NCBI GenBank assembly: GCA_022496805.1
Contig: CM040104.1
Span: 4,563,650 to 4,627,649, forward strand
DNA: 64,000 nucleotides
Direction of reading: 5' to 3'
From: Pohlia nutans
Taxonomy: Eukaryota; Streptophyta; Bryopsida; Bryales; Mniaceae
Shown here: piece by piece, positions 45,401 through 55,786 of the stretch
How the letters are laid out: each line of letters begins with the position of its first letter
Position numbering within the stretch: position 1 is the first letter of the stretch
The notes under the pieces: model-generated
The model's input: the letters and a program-made list of their open reading frames with translations, nothing else
The model's database searches: none
What the model was told of the DNA's origin: nothing
Made by a program: the position numbers and the translations under genes

Positions 45401-47698
45401 CATGCTTGCTTGTCTGAACAACAACATCGTCAATGCTGGCGACAGGCGGTTGCTGTCGGGGCGAAACGCCGAAAGGCCCTTGAAACTGGGGACTCTGGAT
45501 GATTTGGCCAAGGCAAGGCGGATGGTTCTAGATCCTTCCGGGTTCGGCACGAATGTCATTCCGGGCGATGTGTTGTGGTCCGATCCTTCCCCTGAAAATG
45601 GCCTCTCCCACAACGACTCTCGTGGCATTGGCCTTCTCTTTGGCCCGGACTGCACCCAAGAGTTCATGGAAAAGCACAAACTCAAGGTGACCACAAACTC
45701 TCATGCCACCTTTTAATTCAGTACTCCCTCTGTTCCGATATAAGGAGAATTCAGCACAGTTTTGGGAACACTGTGCTGTGCTTTTTTATTTCGGAACAGA
45801 GGGAACGTAGTACACATCAATGGAACGAGACTTATAACAAATCATATTTGAAGAATGAACACATTCTGTCAAAGCTTTTGGCTCACAACTCTTCTCTTGT
45901 GGAGCTATGTCCTCAAGTTACTCTTTCTTCTGTTTGCCGCTTTGTTTGCAGCTTTTACGGACGTTTCATGTGCACCTTGTCAGCTGTCATTTTTTTTAAG
46001 CTTAATCCCCAAGTGCCCGAGATAAAATTAGATAGTCCTCTTGACAAGCTATTATCAATGAACTGTCTCACAACTCTTCTTTTATAGAGCAATGTTACTT
46101 TCTTTTGTTTGCTGGAACTTCTGAGCTTTTATTTTTTTATGCTTAACCCCTAAGTGCCCGAGCTAAAAATAGGAAGTACACTGTACAAGCTAATAGTCGA
46201 TTAGAAAAATCACAAAATGGTCTGTCAAATTTTTGGCTCACAACTCTCCTTTTATGGAGCAATGTCCTGAAGTTACACTTTTTTTAGTTTCCAGCTTTGA
46301 TGGATATTTCATGAGCACCTTGTGAGGTGTCATTTTTTTAAGCTTAACCCCTAAGCTAAAATAGAAAGTTCACTAATAGTTGATTACAATAACTTTCAAA
46401 ACACATTTCTATTGTTGAAAAATGTAGTGTGCAATTCAATTTTTATTTTTTTTGGTACATCGTCACCTTTCTAAATGATTTATTTGGGGTTACAAAGAGA
46501 GTTTTGTTATCTTCAATGAGGTTTCGTTGTGCAGTTGATAGTGAGGTCCCACGAGGGTCCAGACGCCCGGGACAAGAGACCGGAGATGGAAGCTATGAAC
46601 AAGGGTTACACAGTAGACCACGTGGTCAAGGCCGGCAAGCTCATCACCTTATTCAGCGCTCCTGATTATCCTCAATTTCAGGTGTGTAAATTTTCTACTC
46701 TAATTCCCCTGAACACTTGTTTCGTTAAAAGTGCAAATAGCCATGTGCACTATTTTTTAGTGCCATATGGAGTGCATTTTATTTTTATTAAAAGAGAGGG
46801 GGGTGGGAGCAATGCCACCCCCCTCTAAAATTCGCACTACACTTTTTTTAATTTTAAGGGGAAGGGGTGGGAGCAAACCCACCCCCCTCTAAAATTCGCA
46901 CTACATATCTTTTTATGTAATGTACATTCAATTTTGGCACTTTATAGGTAAAATATGACTATACTTTCTTCAAAGGTACAAAATTTCAGCATGTGCACTT
47001 TTTATATGGCACATGCACTTTTAACTAAACAAGTGTTCCTGGCTTTCAGCTGTTTTGAGTGGTTTTCATTATTAGAATGGGAATATCTTCTCCCCATTTT
47101 CAAGAGGATTCCAATGTACTGGAAGTATGTATTATTTGGATACCGTATGAATAAGTTTTGAATTGTTGACGTTTGAAATAGTAGGGTCAGCATCTCATGA
47201 AAGCATCTTTGACTGTCATAGAATCTCATTTTTTTACAAGTTACGTGTTTAGGTGACACTTGCATTGTAAATGGTTCCCTACTTTACATGATAGGCTAAT
47301 GCTTTGAATATTATTACACTGACTGATCTACTTCTTCAGGCTTCTGAGGATCGTTACAACAACAAAGGTGCATACATAGTGCTGGAGGCACCCGATTTTT
47401 CTGTCCCGCATTTTTTTGAGTTTGAAGCTGTTCACCCCCGTCCTAAGGTACGAGATTCAACTCTGAAGCAATCTTATTTTACTGAAAACCCTAAATTCAT
47501 CACAACGATCTCTTTGCCTTATCAAAATGATCTTAGTTTCATGAACACAAAATGATGAAGCCTTTTGTTTCTGTTTTCTGACAGGTATCTCCGTATTATG
47601 ATTTTGTGAATTCGATCGACTCAGATGAAGAGCTGGACCTGGGGTCTGGCTCAGGGTCGGAAGGCTCAGCCGGCAGTGGCAGTGATAAAGAGTCATAA
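42409..47698 (+). CDS. PP7: Serine/threonine protein phosphatase 7 (PP7), 7 exons
   Basis: Exons 42409-42678, 44112-44327, 44904-45160, 45446-45686, 46535-46681, 47340-47447 and 47585-47698 join in frame to 1353 nt (450 aa). It is a PPP-family metallophosphatase: metal/catalytic motifs GDVHG (113-117), GDYVDRG (142-148), RGNHE (173-177), AHGGLFR, RSHEGPD and the PP7-type SAPDYPQ are all present, as is the plant-PP7 N-terminal block VLPVSVIDSLLLAAHK. PP7 is a plant-specific nuclear phosphatase linked in angiosperms to cryptochrome/light and heat responses. Length is slightly above the angiosperm form because of a basic insert (PPKKTKGKSYR) and a Ser/Gly/Glu-rich tail. All introns are GT-AG. 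Exon 4 uses the acceptor GCGACAG at 45445; that choice keeps the frame. It is convergent with the H1-like gene at 48016. Confidence 0.93.
42740..43440 (+). repeat. Degenerate tandem array in PP7 intron 1
   Basis: Seven AAATTAGG-anchored units begin near 42751, 42863, 42966, 43078, 43200, 43284 and 43384 (spacing 84-122 bp). The unit includes GTGAGATCGTTTCTTG, AAAATCTGTCAGC and GAACAAGCGTTCGGTCGTC. The frames in this zone are repeat readings, not exons. Confidence 0.85.
44350..44830 (+). repeat. Tandem array in PP7 intron 2, about 165-bp unit
   Basis: Three units start near 44353, 44519 and 44684. Each has a GGG(G/A)(T/C)GCTGAC start, AATGAATA(A/G)TG(T/C)C(G/A)TGTA core and CAATCAC(G/A)AATCTGAA end. 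It is unrelated in sequence to the intron 1 array. Confidence 0.85.
45722..45812. mobile_element. Stowaway-like MITE in PP7 intron 4
   Basis: About 90 bp with TIRs CTCCCTCTGTTCCGA / TCGGAACAGAGGGA, the plant Stowaway (Tc1/mariner) signature, and TA dinucleotides at the borders. An internal hairpin CAGCACAGT / ACTGTGCTG is centred near 45765. It lies just inside intron 4, 35 bp after the donor. Confidence 0.85.
45870..46400 (+). repeat. Tandem array in PP7 intron 4, about 170-185-bp unit
   Basis: Units begin at CTCACAACTCTTCT-like motifs near 45882, 46067 and 46233. Each contains AAGCTTAA(C/T)CCC(C)TAAGTGCCCGAG-like sequence, i.e. an embedded terminus of the TTAA/CCCCTAAA family. The array may descend from tandem duplication of such an insertion. 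Confidence 0.75.
46711..47038. mobile_element. TIR element in PP7 intron 5
   Basis: GAACACTTGTTTCGTTAAAA on the left pairs with TTTTAACTAAACAAGTGTTC on the right (328 bp apart). The interior carries two copies of a G/C-rich hairpin module (GGGTGGGAGCAA...CCACCCCCCTC, near 46798-46827 and 46865-46892). The target duplication is at most a CT dinucleotide; the superfamily is unassigned. Confidence 0.7.
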
Positions 47699-48015
47699 CA
47701 CTAGGAATCCTTTTTATTGGGCGTGGCAATTAGACTAGTTTATCTTTTTCACTACTCTGTTTTCCTCTTCCAATGATTCATTAATGCAAAAACCACGTTG
47801 ATTCTCAATCAGGCTTCGTAGAAAAAACATATAAATGTTGTTCTACAACACATATTTGAGAATCCCGTCTCTTATTTCGTAATCCGAGGTTGGGGGAGAT
47901 TTTGAAAACCAGTAGCTTACCGTAAATTCTGCCGAATTGTTCGAAGTTACTCAAGACAAAAAATTCAATATTCCGATTTCAAGTTTTAATAAACTTAAAA
48001 GCGATTATTACTCGA
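47699..48015. other. Convergent 3' UTRs of PP7 and the H1-like gene
   Basis: 317 bases between the two stop codons, AT-rich. They presumably hold both poly(A) regions; no further feature is seen. Confidence 0.5.
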
Positions 48016-48705
48016 TCAACGCCGTTTTCTGGAAGAGCCATGTGATGCAGACGTGGAGGAACCAGAAGCAGTCGACAAATCCCCAGCGCTACTCTTCTCT
48101 TCTTCCTCAACATTTTGAGGTGACTCTGCGTCTTTCTGAGCTTTCTCTGCTTCTGACATTCTTTTTGCGCTTTTCGTACTTTTCGTGCTCTTGGTACTTC
48201 TGGTACTTCGGGTGCTTCCAGATGATGCTGAAGTACGAGAATCCATGGCAGTGGTGTCAGTTTGAGCAGAGCCACTGGTGGCATTGGATGCTGAAGTTGC
48301 ATTGATTTCCGAATCACTGGTTTTTGGTTTGTGTTTTGCAACTTTGGGCGCATTGAACCTGTATTTGTATCCGTGCTTGGAAATCACTTTCCCTCGCTGC
48401 GCCAGGCGTTCCAGTGCAGTGGTGAGGAGGTCATTGCTGGCCTTGTCGAATCGGCCTTTGTATCTTCTCAGCATGATTCGGCGAATCTCAGGTAAGCTGA
48501 CGCCCCGCCTCTCCTGCTTGAGAGTGAGCACAGCTTCTTGCAGAAGTTCGAAGTAGCTGGGTGGAGATCCACCGATTGGAGTTTCTGGGATTACTGGAGC
48601 CAGTTTCCTTGTTCTTCTTCTCCGTCGCATGGCTGTTCTTCTTTTGCACCGCAGCAGCGGCGCCCTCCTCGTTGTTCTGAATCGTGGCCGCCGACGCATC
48701 TTCAT
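48016..48705 (-). CDS. Arg-rich linker-histone-like (H15 winged-helix) protein, protamine-like, copy 1
   Basis: 229 aa from the ATG at 48705 (the longer frame to 48753 starts at TTG). Three parts: an Arg-rich N-terminus with RRRRRTRK (1-about 35); an H15-like winged helix (about 50-120) with PSYFELLQEAVLTL, RRYKGRF and SNDLLTTALERLAQRGKV; and a Ser/Thr/Lys-rich tail with STRSTRSTKSTKSTK and terminal SRKRR. It should bind linker DNA. The Arg- rather than Lys-rich N-terminus differs from somatic plant H1 and resembles protamine-like sperm proteins derived from H1 in plants with motile sperm; that role is inference. It is a paralogue of the gene at 55787-57136 but has no intron at the H15/tail junction. 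Confidence 0.75.
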   Translation of the reverse strand: MKMRRRPRFRTTRRAPLLRCKRRTAMRRRRRTRKLAPVIPETPIGGSPPSYFELLQEAVLTLKQERRGVSLPEIRRIMLRRYKGRFDKASNDLLTTALERLAQRGKVISKHGYKYRFNAPKVAKHKPKTSDSEINATSASNATSGSAQTDTTAMDSRTSASSGSTRSTRSTKSTKSTKSAKRMSEAEKAQKDAESPQNVEEEEKSSAGDLSTASGSSTSASHGSSRKRR

Positions 48706-48819
48706 CTTGTGGCGTGTATGTTTTGCTCTAAGGTAGAAGCACCAAGGTACCAATTGTGGTCACCTATAAAAGCACCTGTTTCAACTTTCAAAGTTTCCAA
48801 TCTAGTTATCACAAGCATT

Positions 48820-49138
48820 AACCCCTAAACGTCACAGCGTCCAGAAACTGGATCACGAACAGATTCAAAGCCTTGTAACTTTCTAATACAATCTCGGATA
48901 ACTTTCATCCAAGTCATCTTTGCAAGCCTATTAGGTTCTCTACCAATTGAAGTAAATCTCTTGGAATGTTGAGATGTTGATAATATTGGAGAGGCCTCCA
49001 AATGCAAGTATGTCAAATTTGTTGGGGTAGATTTCATGCTTGCAATGGACCTCTTATGTACATTTGAGCCATTCTAATATCTACTTTTAAGGCTCGCATC
49101 TACTTGTGTTCAAAGGGTCGGTATGTTCAAAGGGTTAA
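48820..49138. mobile_element. TTAA-bounded element (319 bp), weak right end
   Basis: Left TTAACCCCTAAACGTCAC, right CAAAGGGTTAA. The left 25 bases match the left end at 39854. The right inverted repeat is short and degenerate, so the boundary is provisional. Confidence 0.45.
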
Positions 49139-50790
49139 TTATGAATACCAAGTTAGCAATCCGATTGGACTAGAAATGAAAGATAGTTATTGGTACACCT
49201 ACTAACATCAATAGTGAGTGGTCTATGCATATTAAGTTTGAAAATTTATAACAAAATGATACGTTGTGAAAAAATTCATTAAAAATTGAGCTTGGTTATT
49301 AAACCCAAAGTTTTATGTGCTCCAATTTTTTATCATTGAAAATCAATGCTCCATGTAGGTTGAAATGCTCAAACTAACGCCACCTTACATTACATGCTTC
49401 AGTTGTTCTATGATCTATGAGTGCAGCCATCTTACTGTTCAACTTGACAACATGATCTGATATGTGCGTGTATGTTTTGCTCTACGTTAGAGTTTTTCGT
49501 AAAGTCACCTTGAGTTTGAAGAGTCTACTATGAATTTTGCTTTAATACTCTTATTTGTTCATTCCAAAATCTTGGTGGTCTATCATTATTAGGTGTGTAA
49601 GAGCTTGGTTCATTTGACAACATGATATGGAATGGATTCAATTGAATGGTGTGCAATAGCATGTTCAGGTTCACTGCTCTAAAACCACCAACTCCCCCAA
49701 CTCTGCATTGTAGACTTTTCCTAGAGGCACCACGCTTAAGATTCAAAACCATCAATTTCTACTATTCAAGAAAACCAACGGCATGCCAAGTATTGCAAAG
49801 TAGTTGGTGGTTTTGGATAGGACAATTTACTTTTGGACAGAGGAACTTGTATGTTGATATTGAATCTTGGTGTACTTCCTACTTTTAAAATTTGTGTCAA
49901 TTTCAATATTGAGAATAAAATTATGGAAAAATATGCATTCCTTGTTAAACCTAATGTAAAATGAAAAGAAAATATTTCACTAAAGATATCATTGCTAACA
50001 ATACATTTGATTGCTTACGTTGGTGGTTTAAAGGCAATCAACCTTATGTCAAGGGTTTCTATTTCTAAAATCCTTGGAACTTCAAATGTTGAATAGAGAA
50101 TGTGTGTTGAAGAAAAATGTAAGATCGGAGCATTTTGGATACCTTGAATTCTTTCTTGAATTAGCAGAAACTCCTTAGGTGTAAGAAACTCGTTTCAAGA
50201 ATGTTATGTAGTCTCATGATCTCTATTCCTTTTTTTTGAATTGTGAAAGTTTGTCATGGTGGTGCATTCATTTCATTGACATTGGTGGTTTTTCCTTGAG
50301 CTCTTAGTTTGCATTATTATGGTATTATGGAGTAGTTCGGCATGTTGTCGCTTGGAGCCCTTCACTAATGTGTCCTTTCAAAATCTTGACTCCTCGTATC
50401 TATACTGGTCTCAACATTTCAAAGAACGAACGATTTCTTTGTGATATCTTACTATAGATTTTTTAAATATGCAATTGAATGTCTCCAATTTGATTTTATG
50501 ATAACCATGATCAATTTATGTGTTGGTGCATCTTGATATGTTTTGGAAATCAAGTTGGAGTTTTGGTGGAGTTTAGAAGAATGCAACTAAGTTTTGAGTT
50601 GTTTATGCAATGATATTGTACATTATGTAATGTTATGTCCAGTTTCAATGTAAGTCTTGGACTTGGCGTTTCGAGCCTTAGTTTGATTGTGTACCTTTTC
50701 ACAATTCAACTCCTCATATCTTCAAGGGTTTTACTAAAGAGTTAGATAGCACAACTTCTAGTGAATCCACTCGACATGACTGACAGGATA
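49139..50790. other. Intergenic, nothing recognised
   Basis: AT-rich with short frames only; no gene, RNA or complete element could be supported. Confidence 0.4.
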
Positions 50791-50998
50791 TTAAAGTATT
50801 TCTAAATGAAACGAAAAAAAAAAAAAAAAAAAAAAAAACATTATAACCATTTCTTTAGTATGGTATCCACTTGCTTTAGTGGATCAATCACATGTTAAAG
50901 TATTTCTAAACGAAACGAAAAAAGAAAAAGAAAGCCATCATTGTAACCATTTTTTTAGTATGGTATTCACTTGCTTTAGTGGATCAATCACATGCTTT
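50791..50998 (+). repeat. Tandem duplication, 104-bp unit, with poly-A tract
   Basis: TTAAAGTATTTCTAAA begins at 50791 and 50895. Both units continue through GAAACGAAAAAA, TTTAGTATGGTAT and CACTTGCTTTAGTGGATCAA. The first unit carries an uninterrupted A run of over 20, broken by G's in the second. Confidence 0.85.
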
Positions 50999-50999
50999 C

Positions 51000-52430
51000 A
51001 TATTTTTTCTTTTTTTCTTTTTTACATTCAATGTTCTCAAATTTCACATTTCTATTATATTTTGACAATCTATCATACTATGTACACATTTTACATTGCA
51101 AACACATGTAATATGATCTTGTTTGTTAATCTAAAACAATGCAATAAGAGAAGGTTAAGTGTAATCTGGTAAGGGCCTAGTTGATTTTTCAAATGTCGAA
51201 GTACATTCATTTCATTTTAGTGACGACCCTAGGTCGGAGTTGGATTACCAAAAATGGTATTTATGACTATAGGTTCCACTTGTGGATTCCCAACACTTAT
51301 AGGGTATGTAAGCAAGCCGTTAGTCGATAGTTCTAGAATAAGGTTTTTTAATAATGTAACCTTTCTATGATGTAACCTAGCCTTTCGCATCCTTGGATGG
51401 ACTTCCCATGACTGTTCCATTATATTCTTAAAGACCATTATGTGAAGGAATATAGCGTTTCACATCTTTTCAATTTCATGACCTTTCACTTCGATACTAG
51501 TGGTGCAGAGAGAAGCGAAGCGCTAGTTATTTAATGATTAGAATTTAGATTCTACACAAATGAAGAGCCTGCATGTTGAAATGAATGAGATTTGTGAATA
51601 GGAATTTATGACAGACTTTGACAAAACATATTGTTGTTTTTGAATTGTGTGTTTTTAAAAGTTTTGGATTAAATAACCTTTAAGAGTGATGAGGTTCAAG
51701 AAAATTATTGAAAATAATACCAAGCTGGACTCTTGAAGCAACAACATCCAAAAGTGTCTTTTTTTTGGTTTAATCACCAAAAAATTCACTTTGAATTTAA
51801 CATTGTAGACTAGGTAAGAAGTGAAATTTTCAACCCCAATTAGTATAGAGTCAATTGGGAGACTAGATCTCTTTCCAAAAGTAGAAGCTTGTAAATCAAA
51901 GATCATCTTTTACGATATTTATTAAAGGTATGAGAGTTGGCTTATAAAATGAAGGTAATTTTCAAAAATTTACAACAAGTTTTATTGCCAAGATAGATAC
52001 AATGAAATCAATAATTCTCTTGTCATTGATGATGTTTCTTAGAGTTACATAAGAACATGTAATAAAAAAACTACAACATATGCAAGATAAACAATTTAGA
52101 CAAATCAGTGCTAATTAACTAATTAACATCATGCTCAAGTCCAACTACAACATTTTTATAACATTATGCTAGCATAGTCCCTTTGCCTCCCAAAAAAATG
52201 AGAACTACGTTAATTTAGAATCCCACTCCAGGCATTAGTGAATATTCCATCCTTTACTAAGGTGTCATAACATTTTTGAATTGCCCTAGAATGTTCCCTT
52301 TTTTTAGTCCTTTTTTTCCATAATTTTTTAGAATTTCTTAGTTAATAAAAAAATCTACTTCTACAATGGCATTGTAGAAAAGGAACCAAGCCAAGGCAAT
52401 TCAAGAATGTTATGGTAACAAAGGGCTCAA
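51000..52430. other. Intergenic, nothing recognised
   Basis: AT-rich; no open frame with recognisable content and no complete element. Confidence 0.4.
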
Positions 52431-52436
52431 GGGAGT

Positions 52437-52559
52437 CATTAGTAGAAAGAACGGTCTTTGGGCACCAAGGAATAGTGTCAAAGCATGGTGTCTAAGGTCC
52501 ATATTGGCACTAAATGTGACACTATTCCTTGGTGCCCAAACACGACTTTTCTACTAGTG
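52437..52559. mobile_element. CACTA-type MITE, TSD AGT
   Basis: 123 bp. Left end CATTAGTAGAAAGAACG (CACTA mutated to CATTA), right end CTTTTCTACTAGTG, flanked by AGT (52434-52436 and 52560-52562). A perfect 21-bp inner stem (GGGCACCAAGGAATAGTGTC and complement) makes it a compact hairpin. Confidence 0.8.
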
Positions 52560-52983
52560 AGTAAATCTCTAGGGTATGGAATAAAATGACCATTGCCAGA
52601 TTCAACCTTACTAGTAGTTGTTCTATTACCATATCCAGCCCGTCAGGATCAACATCTCATACCGAATAATTATTAGTTTTTGAAAACTTCCTTTTTAACA
52701 AATGCCAAATTTTATGAATTTTCACCGAGATTCTCTTTTTCACTATACAAAATAAAACAATTTGACAAAATATTCCTAAAAATTTGGGCTTCTCTTCTTA
52801 TATTTATTTTTTGTTTGCTGATCCTGTCGACTAACTACGGTACTTAAAACCTCGTTAACAGATGTTATGGTGATTCAACTGCCACCCCTCCCTCCCTGTG
52901 CTAGAAAAAACAGGTTTCTTCTTCTGTTGCTCTTGTTTTGTCGTTTTGTTTTGTTTTTTTATTGCTCTTCACAAGTTAGCTCT

Positions 52984-53145
52984 CATAACATTCAATAGCC
53001 TTCATGCCCACTGCTTTTCCTTCATGCACTTTGCTCATCAATTTGAGCCTCCACCTGTCCACTTAGCTATTGATGAAGTATAGAATATTCCACACCATGT
53101 ATTGTGGAGCCAAGGCAATGACAATGTAAACTACTGAATGTTATG
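52984..53145. mobile_element. Compact 162-bp TIR element
   Basis: CATAACATTCAATAG at the left, CTACTGAATGTTATG at the right (one mismatch). It is the uninterrupted relative of the element at 7950-9441 and shows that locus's empty site near 53036. A solo left end also lies near 3785. Confidence 0.7.
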
Positions 53146-53229
53146 CTCATCTTTTTAGTACCTGCATACTCCAAATGGATAACACCCAAATAATTATTTG
53201 GTTGTCATGAAGCCCGGAATGCACTCCAC

Positions 53230-54037
53230 TTAACCCTTTAGTGCCTAGGGTGGTTATGGAGAAACCACAGTTTTTTGGGTGATTTTTTTTAAAGACTTTC
53301 TATGTAGAAATTAGGGATACTATTAATATTATTCAACCATATAAATGTAAGTATAGCTTCATTAAACAAGTTCCAGTCAAACTTTGGTAAGATCAAACCG
53401 TTGGATTGGAAGATTATATTATGTCTTTGAACTTTATAATGCACACTCAAAAATGAGATTTGGAGGGTGTGTGACTTCAAAGTTAAATAGAATTTGGGTT
53501 AAAATGTCAAAAATGAAAGTGAAGATGTTCAGCAATGACCTATGTCAACACCTCTCCGTTGCAATCTTTCATATCAAGAAGAAACCCACACATAATTATT
53601 GTGAACTTTATAAGTGAGAGTGACTTATCCATGTATGGTTTAGGACAAAATCTTATACATTAAAATATGAAAGGAGTTGGTACATTGATCAAGATCGGAA
53701 TACGTACACTAATGGAACATGAACAAGAGAACACAATCAAAAAAAATAAAACGAAATAACAAACTTCCAAACACAAGAAATACCGCATAGTACGTGTGTT
53801 GTATTTGTAAGTATTTACTGTATTTTCAAGTATTTGCAATATTTTTGAGATTTGTTCATAGGTATTTTGATAGTTGCACAAATAGAAATTGAGATTTTCT
53901 TTTCTAGAAGATGTGTATTATAAATCTCTAAATCTGAACTTCACAATTCAAAATCCAATTCTTCACGGATTTTCCGTTATTCGCATTTTCAACACATTAG
54001 AGACCACGACGTGGTGACTTGAGCACTAAAGGGTTAA
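53230..54037. mobile_element. TTAA-bounded TIR element (808 bp)
   Basis: TTAACCCTTTAGTGCCTAGG at the left; GAGCACTAAAGGGTTAA at the right. This gives a 15-bp inverted repeat including TTAA. It is the largest simple member seen here. Short frames in the interior do not resemble a transposase. Confidence 0.65.
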
Positions 54038-55786
54038 GGTGTAAGTACCTATTATCTATTATAAATATCTTGGAGGACATACCAAGTGTCACAAATTTTG
54101 GAGTGAAAGTTAAATCTTAGTGGAGTTGAATTGAAGTGAAATCATATTTTTCAATTAAATTTGTAATTTCTATGAATCTCCAAAGTGGTTTGCCTTAAAA
54201 ATACAAAATCGTACCTAGGTGGGGGCCATGAGCATCCCAAAAATGCTCTATAATCATTCAAACCTGCCTATAGTTGATAGAGAAGTTACCTTAATCCGCC
54301 CCATTTACACCCAATTCCACCCATTTACACTCAAGGAATCTACTTGATTGCCGTGCTAAATTGCTTTCTTCATTGTCATCGCTTAATCGCTTAGTCATCA
54401 CTTAATCGCTTAGACATCACTTTGTGATTTCGTTTTCATTCATTGAAGTGCCTAAAAACCGTTTTTTTATACTCAATTCCACTTGTTTCTTACTATATTT
54501 AATGTTTAGTTGAAGTGAGGTGGAATTGGGTCAATCCCAAGGTGGAATTGGGGATCAATGATAGGGTGCGGAATTGAATCTTGGATGGCTTTAGGTATGT
54601 CCACCTTATGGACATCATAGCATGTGAGTGTCTTTTGATTGCAACAATGCAAAGGCCAAAATTTTAGGTATTTGTTTTTCATTTTTTTTGTATGGTGTAA
54701 AAAAAATCCTGATGAATATACTCGAATATTTCATCTATTAAACTTTCCTTTAGAAAACAATTTATTTTTTGGCACAAATATGTTGACTTGCCTTCTACCT
54801 GCAGTAGGAAATCATGAACTAAAGATATTTCATTGGCAATTCTTTTAGAAAGAAGTAGGTGAGAGATATCGTTGGTGTAAGTTTGAACTAAAATTTTCAC
54901 ATTTTTAATAATGATTATTTTAAATAAATAAAAATCTATAGTTGAAACTATGTTTTCTATAGCTGGAACATGATTATTTTTTATAATTTTCTATAATTTT
55001 GTACATGTTTCTTTTTATTTTATATCTTTTTTTACAAATTTGGATATTTTAATCACAAAATTATTGAGGGTAATGTTGTGCTATGAAGTTCAAAAGAGAG
55101 TGCATCACTTGGCATGGAGCATACACTCATAGAGATACACAGTACTCATTGTTTTGGAATATATAACCTTCGACAATTGGAATGCTAAAGAAGGTTATCA
55201 AACATAATGCCAAGTTTTTCTCATTGAATTAAAAACATCCACTTGATGTAATTTGGTTGATTTAAGGGCTCCCATTCAACAATAGGGCTATGAAAAATAA
55301 TTCTTTTGTGACCTAGCAATCAAAACTTTAGAGAGCTATTTTCAAATCACAATTTACTAAATAACCAATGAGTCAAAAGTACAATTAGATCACGGGGCAT
55401 AATGTTGCCTTCAAGTTTCAATCTACAATATTAAGATTTGTAGTTTTTTTTTTCATTAAAGGTCTCACAAGTGAATACAAAGGAGAGAAGAGTTATGGGT
55501 TCTAATCCTCTTTTGACCAAGTAATGAGAGAGCAATTCAGTGTCTTGAAACTTGAATATGACATTATGGTCCCATTTAGTATAGAGAGATAAAATAGATT
55601 TTTCCCTAAAAACATTCCCAACATTGGAGCCCTCATGTAGCATAATAGAGGTTTGTATTTACCACCACCAATGCATTACATTTTATTTAGTGTCTTGAAT
55701 GAAAATCCTCTCTTCTATCTTAGATGAATAATGAGTAATTGGAAATTTTGGATGAAAAGTTAAGCAAATGGAAGAAAATGATTTGC
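54038..55786. other. Intergenic, nothing recognised
   Basis: AT-rich; includes short direct repeats (CACTTAATCGCTTAG near 54380-54410). A downstream exon of the H1-like gene is possible here if the GTAAGC at its stop codon is used as a donor. Confidence 0.4.

Noticed and set aside
48278..48828. Plus-strand frames opposite the H1-like gene
   Set aside because: Antisense to a coherent H15 protein and Cys/Ser/Arg-rich, as expected from its complement.
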